Shown piece by piece: positions 1 through 4,344 of a stretch of 7,473 nucleotides of DNA (position 1 is the stretch's first letter; each line of letters begins with the position of its first letter). Source of the stretch: Candidatus Woesearchaeota archaeon (GTDB lineage: Archaea > Nanobdellota > Nanobdellia > Woesearchaeales > UBA11576); the NCBI GenBank assembly GCA_016219765.1, contig JACRKM010000174.1, positions 1 to 7,473 on the forward strand, given 5' to 3'. The position numbers were made by a program, and so were the translations under genes. A model generated the notes under the pieces. That model saw nothing but the letters and a program-made list of their open reading frames with translations, did not search any database and was not told the DNA's origin.

Positions 1-326
1 ATGGTGCCCGCCATTATATTGCGCCGCATTGCTTCTTCATGAACTCCGACAAAATGCCCGGCCCGCATTGCAAGATGCGCGAAGTATCGCATGACGCGCT
101 CAGCTTCAACGTTCCCGAGTGCGCCTTTGTCTGTGGCGTGGAGAAGATCTCGTGCAATTGGAGATGTTTCATACAGGTACGTTCCATTCAAACCAAATCG
201 TTGGTCAAGCTCGCGAGTGTCTTTGTTGCGAAAGACTGAAGAATACTTGCTTCGCGGATTTTTTATTTCACAGACAGTTATTTCGTCCCCAGCGATCGTG
301 ACGATTCGTTCAAGAGCATCAAGCAT
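1..326 (-). CDS. Partial hypothetical protein (N-terminal 108 residues; runs off the left edge)
   Basis: A reading frame on the minus strand opens at an ATG at 326-324 and stays open for 108 complete codons to the window edge, so the stop lies outside. The start is supported by a Shine-Dalgarno-like GGTG about 7 bases upstream and by a BRE/TATA pair at 386-400, which would give a leader of roughly 35-40 bases. The visible protein is soluble, charged and without membrane segments. It begins MLDALERIVTIAGDEITVCE and later carries a helix-like stretch rich in Arg, His and Met (about residues 75-105). I do not recognise the family and assign no function. Codon use (CGC, GCG, GAG) resembles the aro operon rather than the AT-rich block next to it, so it is probably a resident gene. 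Confidence 0.6.
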   Translation of the reverse strand, partial: MLDALERIVTIAGDEITVCEIKNPRSKYSSVFRNKDTRELDQRFGLNGTYLYETSPIARDLLHATDKGALGNVEAERVMRYFAHLAMRAGHFVGVHEEAMRRNIMAGT

Positions 327-385
327 CTTTACACACCCACAAAATCATTATAATAGACACTATACAGGCACCAAACAACACCCCC

Positions 386-400
386 TTTATAAATATTTCG
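386..400 (-). promoter_or_regulatory. Archaeal BRE/TATA promoter of the partial minus-strand gene
   Basis: Read on the minus strand the sequence is CGAAATATTTATAAA, a purine BRE followed by a TATA box centred near 390. A transcript would begin around 363-366, leaving about 37-40 bases before the ATG at 326. The match to the archaeal consensus is good, but there is no direct transcription evidence. Confidence 0.5.
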
Positions 401-401
401 C

Positions 402-433
402 TACCGCACGGTAGTTATACGAAATCGTGCGGT
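402..433. repeat. Palindrome and inverted repeat upstream of the leftmost promoter
   Basis: TACCGCACGGTA (402-413) is a perfect 5+2+5 palindrome. Its left portion ACCGCACG (403-410) is also the exact complement of CGTGCGGT (426-433), giving an 8-base stem with a 15-base loop. The palindrome sits just upstream of the minus-strand BRE/TATA box at 386-400, a plausible place for a regulator binding site. The alternative is a hairpin at the end of an unrecognised transcript. Confidence 0.4.
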
Positions 434-603
434 GTGGCAGCTGTACAATTCGGGACAGTACCCTCTCCCCCCTTCCACCTTCGGCAGTAAGACGCATTGT
501 GGCGCTGATCCGGAGGCCAAGAACAAGAATAAATGGCAATTTCTATTTCATCCAGCACGAAGTGCCGTCCAAGCATTAACATCTGGGGGTCGCTGTTCAT
601 AAA

Positions 604-620
604 CCGAAATCTTTATATAT
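604..620 (+). promoter_or_regulatory. Strong archaeal BRE/TATA promoter of the nucleotidyltransferase-HEPN operon
   Basis: CCGAAATCTTTATATAT is a near-consensus BRE followed by a TATA box centred near 616. The predicted transcription start is about 27 bases downstream, which falls on the ATG at 643. The transcript would therefore be leaderless, and this promoter decides the start codon of the first gene. Confidence 0.7.
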
Positions 621-642
621 CAACGGTTCATATTTGGTACAT

Positions 643-1194
643 ATGGTTCAAAAAGGAGACAGTTTAGAATTAGACATTGTTGGATTATTGTTAAAGGCAG
701 ATAATCATGTAAGAGGTATTGCTAAAAAGCTCAACGAATCACATTCTACGATTTTAAGAAAGCTGAACAATCTAAAGGAAGAAAATGTAATTGATTCTAG
801 AACGGAAGGCAAGAATAAAATATTTTATCTAAAAAAGAATCTTGTCCCACACACACACATTTTACAAGCAGAATTGCATAAGCTAATCAAATTATTACGA
901 CATAATCCGGAATTAAGCATTATTTTTGAAGAGATTTTAAAGAAAACTGATGAAAAACTCATTATACTCTTTGGTTCTTATGCAAAAGGACTGGCAAAAA
1001 AAGATAGTGATATTGATATCTACATTGAAACCAAAAGCAGAAATGTTAAAAAAACAATTGATGAGATACATTCAAAGATTAATGTTAAAATTGGAACTTT
1101 TGATACTAAGTCTCCATTAATCAAAGAGATTATAAAAGATCACGTAATAATCAGAGGAATTGAGATATTTTATGACAAACAAGTTCCTGAATAA
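643..1194 (+). CDS. Winged-helix / minimal nucleotidyltransferase (MNT) protein, putative antitoxin
   Basis: The 183-residue protein has two parts. Residues about 8-66 form a winged helix-turn-helix (VRGIAKKLNESHSTILRKL recognition region, then a wing ending KIFYLKKN). Residues about 100-180 form a pol-beta-type nucleotidyltransferase with the GSX10DXD signature: GSYAKG at 111-116, then Asp123 and Asp125. A later Asp (about 154, in GTFD) could be the third metal ligand. In characterised MntA-HepT pairs the MNT protein neutralises its HEPN partner by AMPylating it; by analogy this is the likely antitoxin, and the HTH suggests it also represses its own operon. A TTG at 634 gives three more residues, but the TATA box places the transcript start at about 643 and there is no ribosome binding site, so I choose the leaderless ATG. 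Codons are AT-rich with AGA dominating Arg, unlike the flanking genes, which suggests transfer. Confidence 0.85.
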   Translation: MVQKGDSLELDIVGLLLKADNHVRGIAKKLNESHSTILRKLNNLKEENVIDSRTEGKNKIFYLKKNLVPHTHILQAELHKLIKLLRHNPELSIIFEEILKKTDEKLIILFGSYAKGLAKKDSDIDIYIETKSRNVKKTIDEIHSKINVKIGTFDTKSPLIKEIIKDHVIIRGIEIFYDKQVPE

Positions 1195-1651
1195 ACTGAA
1201 AAAGGAAGAGAAGCTGGAATTAATTGAACCGTCGGAAGATATTTGTAATTCGTACTCAGAAAAATCAGTCAATTGCCTGAAATCAGCTAAATTATTGTTA
1301 CAGAATAATCTCTATGAAAATTCCATTGGAATGTCTTACTATGCCATGTATAACTTGCTTCTTGCATTATTATTCAGAGTTGGCATTAAGTGTGAGAATC
1401 ATGGAGGATCAATTCTTTTGCTGAAATTATTATTTGGCGAGAATGATTTGTATAAGTTAATCTCTGAAGCAAAAAAGGAAAGAATTGACAAGCAATATTA
1501 TGTAACGACGGAAAAAGATGAAATTACGAAGGAAATTGCTGACGAATTACTCAACAATGCTGAGGATTCTGTTTTAAGATTAAAACTGGTTATTAAAAAC
1601 CTAAACAATGATGCTATTGACGAATTGAGGGGAAAATTTAAGACTATTTAG
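1172..1651 (+). CDS. HEPN-domain protein (COG1895/UPF0332-like), putative toxin of the MNT pair
   Basis: The 159-residue, all-helical protein carries the signature of the UPF0332-type HEPN family: SYYAMYNLLLALL at 55-67, then GIKCENHGG at 71-79 with the conserved His77, and ERIDKQYY at 103-110 corresponding to the family R..ADY region. HEPN proteins paired with minimal nucleotidyltransferases are often RNase toxins held inactive by the partner. Here the usual Rx4-6H catalytic motif is not exact: the nearest Arg (69) is seven residues before His77, so nuclease activity is uncertain. The gene overlaps the nucleotidyltransferase gene by 23 bases, implying translational coupling and a stoichiometric pair. 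A TTG at 1160 would extend it by four residues; the ATG at 1172 follows a weak AGAGGA at 1153-1158. Its stop overlaps the end of the minus-strand TrmB-like remnant by eight bases. Confidence 0.82.
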   Translation: MTNKFLNKLKKEEKLELIEPSEDICNSYSEKSVNCLKSAKLLLQNNLYENSIGMSYYAMYNLLLALLFRVGIKCENHGGSILLLKLLFGENDLYKLISEAKKERIDKQYYVTTEKDEITKEIADELLNNAEDSVLRLKLVIKNLNNDAIDELRGKFKTI

Positions 1652-1787
1652 TTGCGGTATTCCACATCAGTTTAAAAGATTTATCATATGATTCAGCGGC
1701 TTCTTTTTGATGAATAATTACGACTTTAGTGGTCGGCGTTATTGAATATAATTGCTGTTCTACGCTCTTTCTGAAAAAAAACGAGGT
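1644..1787 (-). pseudogene. Remnant resembling the C-terminus of a TrmB-like transcriptional regulator
   Basis: The minus strand between the HEPN and DUF4352 genes holds a 47-codon frame with no start codon, bounded upstream by an in-frame stop at 1790-1788 and ending in TAG at 1646-1644. Its end, KVVIIHQKEAAESYDKSFKL followed by MWNTATK, matches the shape of the C-terminus of archaeal TrmB-family regulators and their relatives: a short beta strand with I/V-I, then a helix 'ke.AesY...F..lW..A'. The rest of such a protein (normally 240-350 residues) is absent, and the DUF4352 gene begins its 3' end directly upstream. This suggests a truncated gene left at an insertion or deletion junction. The family call is from memory of its C-terminal pattern only; a short unrelated frame is the alternative. 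Confidence 0.45.
1774..1781 (-). terminator. Oligo-T terminator downstream of the DUF4352 gene
   Basis: On the minus strand a run of eight T begins 17 bases after the stop codon of the DUF4352 gene. Archaeal RNA polymerase terminates at such T tracts without needing a hairpin. It also lies within the TrmB-like remnant frame, where it reads as Phe codons. Confidence 0.5.
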
Positions 1788-1797
1788 TTAGTGCAAC

Positions 1798-2595
1798 TTA
1801 AATCATCAATTTTACATTATAGAAACTGCTTGATAACAGATTTGAAGAGATTCTTATGTTTGCTACTTTCAAACCTGCTGGAACGTCAAAAACAATTTTT
1901 CCCTTCTTAACTATCCCTGGATTTACCTGTGCAAACATCAAAGCCGACCCTTGTGGTTTAAGGTAAATTGCGGCGGCACTATTTGGTGAAAATTCTCTGC
2001 CTTGGTCATCAACAAGTTTCAGATAAGAATCCATTAAATATTTTGCTGATTTTCCCGTGTTTTCAACTTCAACATCAAGAATAATAAATATGCCGTCTGC
2101 TTTTTCTCCGAAAAATGTTCCCATTACATCTTCGCCAATTTCTGTGGCTGTTGAGGATTTAGTAATCTTCCATTTAAAATCTCCTGCGCGGATGGAGTCG
2201 CCCAAACCATAAGTTTTAACCTCCTCTTTTGGTGTAGCTTGTTCTTGTGGAGAAGTGGGAGGAGTATTTGCATTAATATTTTCAGTAGGAGTATTAACAT
2301 TTGCATTGCTATTTGTTACACTGAGGGAATTGAATGTAGCGATACCAATTAAAATAAAAATCACAACAACCAAAGCAAATTTTATTCCGCCTGAAATTTG
2401 GAAATGGAATTTTTCAGCCATGATTTTATTAAAATAAGGAATAATCATTGCTGAACAAAGCATAATTAAAATTCCATTGACATAAGAACCCCGAGCAATT
2501 ACCCCAATTCCGACCAAAAGAAAGAATACTCCAAAAATCCAACTGAATATTAAACCTAAAGTTATCTTTTTGACTTCTTTCATTTCTTTGCCCAC
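1798..2595 (-). CDS. Membrane protein with three N-terminal helices and an extracytoplasmic DUF4352-type domain
   Basis: The 265-residue protein has hydrophobic segments at about 11-33, 38-55 and 71-89, then a low-complexity Asn/Thr/Pro/Glu linker (about 92-126), then a beta-rich domain (about 127-262). The pattern GDSIRAGDFKWKITK, VEVENTGKSAKYL and LKLVDDQGREFSPNSAAAIY is that of DUF4352 (immunoglobulin-like, often on lipoproteins and membrane proteins of bacteria and archaea), which probably lies outside the cell. No enzymatic residues are evident and the role is unknown. The first codon is a GTG at 2595-2593, chosen because a BRE/TATA pair lies 38 bases upstream, the same spacing as in the 643 gene. 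An ATG at 2583 (four residues shorter) is the alternative. It is convergent with the HEPN operon and divergent from the aro operon. Its AT-rich codon use matches the HEPN block. Confidence 0.8.
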   Translation of the reverse strand: MGKEMKEVKKITLGLIFSWIFGVFFLLVGIGVIARGSYVNGILIMLCSAMIIPYFNKIMAEKFHFQISGGIKFALVVVIFILIGIATFNSLSVTNSNANVNTPTENINANTPPTSPQEQATPKEEVKTYGLGDSIRAGDFKWKITKSSTATEIGEDVMGTFFGEKADGIFIILDVEVENTGKSAKYLMDSYLKLVDDQGREFSPNSAAAIYLKPQGSALMFAQVNPGIVKKGKIVFDVPAGLKVANIRISSNLLSSSFYNVKLMI

Positions 2596-2619
2596 ACTAA
2601 TTTTTTTAGATCTAAGACG

Positions 2620-2633
2620 TTTATAAAGCTTTC
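2620..2633 (-). promoter_or_regulatory. Archaeal BRE/TATA promoter of the DUF4352 gene
   Basis: Minus-strand GAAAGCTTTATAAA is a BRE followed by a TATA box centred near 2623. The expected start is around 2595-2598, coinciding with the GTG start codon, so the message is probably leaderless. Confidence 0.6.
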
Positions 2634-2648
2634 TACAGCCCCCCTTAA

Positions 2649-2665
2649 CGAAAGATATTTATATT
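2649..2665 (+). promoter_or_regulatory. Archaeal BRE/TATA promoter of the aromatic amino acid operon
   Basis: CGAAAGATATTTATATT is a BRE followed by a TATA box. Aligned on the BRE G, the distance to the ATG of the leader ORF at 2685 is 35 bases, against 37 and 38 for the two other leaderless genes here. The transcript should therefore begin at or within a few bases of that ATG, leaving about 235 bases of leader before the DAHP synthase start at 2922. Confidence 0.65.
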
Positions 2666-2684
2666 ATGCTGGTACGGCGGTCAC

Positions 2685-2771
2685 ATGCACACTGAGCAGA
2701 TGAACTCACCAGTAAACAGAAAGGCAGATTCATTTAGCTTTGTGTATTCGTATTATTTCTTTTTTCAATAA
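2685..2771 (+). CDS. Candidate Phe/Tyr leader peptide (28 residues) of the aro operon
   Basis: A 28-codon ORF begins at the predicted transcription start, so it would be translated as a leaderless message, and ends in TAA at 2769-2771. Its last twelve residues are FSFVYSYYFFFQ: Phe at 17, 19, 25, 26, 27 and Tyr at 21, 23, 24, with no Trp. The genes downstream make Phe and Tyr. The stop codon falls at the 5' arm of a perfect hairpin (2770-2777 with 2787-2794), so ribosome position would control RNA folding. This closely resembles bacterial pheL and pheST leader peptides, whose run of Phe codons stalls the ribosome when charged tRNA-Phe is scarce. A second in-frame ATG at 2700 could serve instead. 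The alternative is that TTCTTTTTT (2757-2765) is merely a T tract read as Phe codons, but the interleaved Tyr codons argue against that. No homologue is recognised. Confidence 0.6.
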   Translation: MHTEQMNSPVNRKADSFSFVYSYYFFFQ

Positions 2772-2849
2772 TCCTGCGATGCTCAAGCAGGATTGTGTGA
2801 TGCATTGTTTTGTGTTCATCATTAATTCTGCGATAAGGACTTGGCAGGG
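2723..2849 (+). promoter_or_regulatory. Candidate attenuator: set of mutually exclusive RNA hairpins in the aro leader
   Basis: Complementary segments alternate. Segment 1 is GCAGATT (2724-2730), inside the leader peptide codons. Segment 2 is AATCCTGC (2770-2777), at its stop codon. Segment 3 is GCAGGATT (2787-2794). Segment 4 is AATTCTGC (2824-2831). Segment 5 is GCAGGG (2844-2849). Pair 2:3 is perfect over 8 bases (10 with a U-G and an A-U extension) around a 9-base loop. Pair 3:4 has 8 pairs with one G-U. Pair 1:2 has 7 pairs with one bulged C. Segment 5 can pair with 2 or 4. A ribosome stalled on the Phe codons (2757-2765) would cover segment 2 and free 3 for 4; a released ribosome lets 2:3 form. 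A U-rich but imperfect tract (2805-2817) follows 2:3 by about ten bases, so 2:3 may be the termination-favouring form. The mechanism is inferred. Confidence 0.5.
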
Positions 2850-2909
2850 CGGTTGAAAAGAGAAAATCAAAAGAATGGATAAATAAAAAAGATAAGATTA
2901 GAAAACTGC

Positions 2910-2914
2910 GAGGT
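2910..2914 (+). promoter_or_regulatory. Ribosome binding site of the DAHP synthase gene
   Basis: GAGGT lies seven bases before the ATG at 2922 and matches the archaeal Shine-Dalgarno consensus. It is immediately preceded by CTGCG (2906-2910), a further copy of the CTGCGA core in leader segments 2 and 4, so it could also be drawn into pairing with the GCAG segments. Confidence 0.6.
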
Positions 2915-2921
2915 CGAAAAG

Positions 2922-3992
2922 ATGGTTGTGTTTTTAGACAAACGGATTACAGATCAGCAGCTCGAAGCGATAAAGGAAGCCGCTAAGTCAATGGGGCTTG
3001 AGGCACGCTTGGTTTCTGGCTCGCATGAGAATATTCTGGCATTGATCGGCGATGAACGCGGTAAAGAATTGAGAAGCCTTGAAGCTCTGCCAGGTGTGCG
3101 AAAGGTGATGCCAGTTGAAAAGCAATACAAGATTGTAAGCAGAGATGGTAATCAACGATACAATCATTATGACACTAAAATCGTGAACGTAAGCGGTGTG
3201 AAATTTGGCGCTAAAAAACCTGTCATGATTGCTGGTCCATGTGCAGTTGAATCTCTTGAGCAAGTGACGGAGCTTGCATGCGCGCTGCGCGAGCTTGGTG
3301 TTGACATCCTTCGCGGTGGTGCATACAAACCTAGAACGTCTCCGTACGACTTTCAAGGATTAGGAGAGGCAGGTCTTAAAATGCTCAAGCGTGCATCGGA
3401 AAAAAGCGGTTTGCCGATCGTGACGGAAGTTCTCGACACTGCCGCCGTAGAGCAAGTTGCTGCCTATGCAGACATGCTTCAGATTGGGACGCGAAACATG
3501 TGGAATTATGCTCTGTTGAGCGCGGTGGGAAAAACAAGAAAGCCCATTCTTCTCAAGCGCGGACTCATCGCGACGATGACTGAGTGGCTATGCGCTGCAG
3601 AATACATCGCTATTGAGGGGAACAGCGAGATTGTCTTGTGTGCTCGGGGAGTGCGGACAGGAGTCACTGGAGAATACGGTCGCAATCATGCAGACTGGGA
3701 CGTGATCTTTCCACTGCAAAAAGAGACGTATCTGCCGGTGATCGCTGATCCAAGTCATTGCGGAGGACTTGCTGAACGCGTCCCGTCGCTGGCGCTTAGC
3801 GCCCTCGCTTGCGGCGCGCAGGGCCTGATCATCGAGACTATTCGAGAGAACGCGAAACCTGAAGAGGTAAAGTGTGACTACAAGCAAGGTTTACGGCCAA
3901 GCCAGCTGCGCACGCTGCTTAAAAAATGCGCAGATATACGGTTCGCAGATATGCGGTCAAGAGATGTGCGCGCAAGCTACGAAGAAAAGTGA
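2922..3992 (+). CDS. aroF: 3-deoxy-D-arabino-heptulosonate 7-phosphate (DAHP) synthase, type I-beta with N-terminal regulatory domain
   Basis: This enzyme condenses phosphoenolpyruvate with erythrose 4-phosphate, the first committed step of the shikimate pathway. The 356-residue protein matches Thermotoga maritima-type DAHP synthase throughout. A ferredoxin-like regulatory domain occupies about 1-70 (ending PGVRKVMPVEKQYKIVSR), and a TIM barrel follows from about 85. Visible motifs are IAGPCAVES (103-111), RGGAYKPRTSPYDFQGLG (131-148), QIGTRNMWN (187-195), LLKRG (210-214), ARGVRTG (241-247) and DPSHCGG (276-282). Metal ligands by alignment are Cys107, His279, Glu305 and Asp319. In T. maritima the N-terminal domain closes the active site when Tyr or Phe binds, so similar feedback is likely. 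The ATG is supported by GAGGT at 2910. It heads the operon behind a 235-base leader, and its stop overlaps the Shine-Dalgarno of the next gene. The gene is full length with no damage seen; the aroF symbol follows bacterial I-beta usage. Confidence 0.95.
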   Translation: MVVFLDKRITDQQLEAIKEAAKSMGLEARLVSGSHENILALIGDERGKELRSLEALPGVRKVMPVEKQYKIVSRDGNQRYNHYDTKIVNVSGVKFGAKKPVMIAGPCAVESLEQVTELACALRELGVDILRGGAYKPRTSPYDFQGLGEAGLKMLKRASEKSGLPIVTEVLDTAAVEQVAAYADMLQIGTRNMWNYALLSAVGKTRKPILLKRGLIATMTEWLCAAEYIAIEGNSEIVLCARGVRTGVTGEYGRNHADWDVIFPLQKETYLPVIADPSHCGGLAERVPSLALSALACGAQGLIIETIRENAKPEEVKCDYKQGLRPSQLRTLLKKCADIRFADMRSRDVRASYEEK

Positions 3993-3998
3993 TAAGCG

Positions 3999-4256
3999 AT
4001 GCTCCAAAAATTCCGGGACGATATCAGGAAGATTGATGAACAGCTTATCTTGTTGCTTGCGCAGCGGATGGAAGTGGCGCGTGAACTGGGTAAGTATAAG
4101 AAGGCCAACAACATTCCTGTCTTTGATGCGGACGTTGAAGCGGCGATTATCGAGAGAAACCGCCGTCTGGCACACAACAACGGCCTCGGAGAAACATTCG
4201 TACAACGGTTGTACGAGGTAATTCTTGAAGAGTCAAAAAAGACACAGCAGAAATAA
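3999..4256 (+). CDS. aroQ: Chorismate mutase, AroQ class (stand-alone)
   Basis: The 85-residue all-helical protein converts chorismate to prephenate, the branch point to Phe and Tyr. Aligned to the E. coli chorismate mutase domain, nearly all active-site residues are present: Arg6 (E. coli Arg11), Arg23 (Arg28), Lys34 (Lys39), Asp43 (Asp48), Glu47 (Glu52), Ser79 (Ser84) and Gln83 (Gln88). The exception is the E. coli Arg51 position, which is Val46 here (VFDADVE instead of VRDIDRE). The family works as an interlocked dimer, and the length is typical of a free-standing AroQ. The start follows the DAHP synthase stop by six bases; GTGAT at 3989-3993, overlapping that stop codon, is its Shine-Dalgarno, so the two are translationally coupled. 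Co-transcription with DAHP synthase is common because the two enzymes often form a complex in which the mutase affects feedback control. Confidence 0.92.
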   Translation: MLQKFRDDIRKIDEQLILLLAQRMEVARELGKYKKANNIPVFDADVEAAIIERNRRLAHNNGLGETFVQRLYEVILEESKKTQQK

Positions 4257-4296
4257 GAAAGAGTAGCAGTAGTTAGAGCAGTAACAGCACTGTAAG

Positions 4297-4330
4297 AGAT
4301 GAAATAGCAATAAAGATGAAATAGCAATAA
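4297..4330 (+). repeat. Tandem duplication of a 17-base unit in the operon spacer
   Basis: AGATGAAATAGCAATAA occurs twice in perfect tandem (4297-4313 and 4314-4330) in the spacer between the chorismate mutase and fusion genes. Each copy contains the minimal reading frame ATG AAA TAG. The preceding bases (4262-4290) are a looser GTAGCAGTA/GAGCAGTAA repeat. It may be replication slippage, or the start-stop frames may influence reinitiation at the next gene. Confidence 0.7.
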
Positions 4331-4344
4331 TAATCGTGAAACGC

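Larger units (their letters stand above)
327..642. other. Intergenic region without a convincing gene
   Basis: This stretch separates the minus-strand partial gene from the plus-strand nucleotidyltransferase gene. It holds two divergent promoters (386-400 minus, 604-620 plus) and the palindrome at 402-433. A 61-codon minus-strand frame (600-415) starts with an ATG but has no ribosome binding site, a Cys/Trp/Pro-rich composition unlike the neighbours and no recognised domain. I regard it as a chance frame or decayed sequence. A C/T-rich tract at about 468-482 has no evident role. Confidence 0.5.

Noticed and set aside
91..414. 107-codon plus-strand frame
   Set aside because: It lies mostly opposite the better-supported minus-strand partial gene, has a composition rich in Ser/Arg/Thr typical of an antisense shadow, and lacks a promoter.
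415..600. 61-codon minus-strand frame beginning MNSDPQMLMLGRHFVLDEIE, faintly like a SpeD N-terminus (GRHFVLD)
   Set aside because: The resemblance is limited to a few residues, the remainder is Cys/Trp/Pro-rich without the SpeD active-site region, and there is no ribosome binding site or correctly placed promoter.
2685..2921. T-box riboswitch or other bacterial riboswitch in the aro leader
   Set aside because: No T-box TGGNACCGCG motif or specifier stem is present, and T-boxes are bacterial; the leader ORF with alternating segments explains the structure better.
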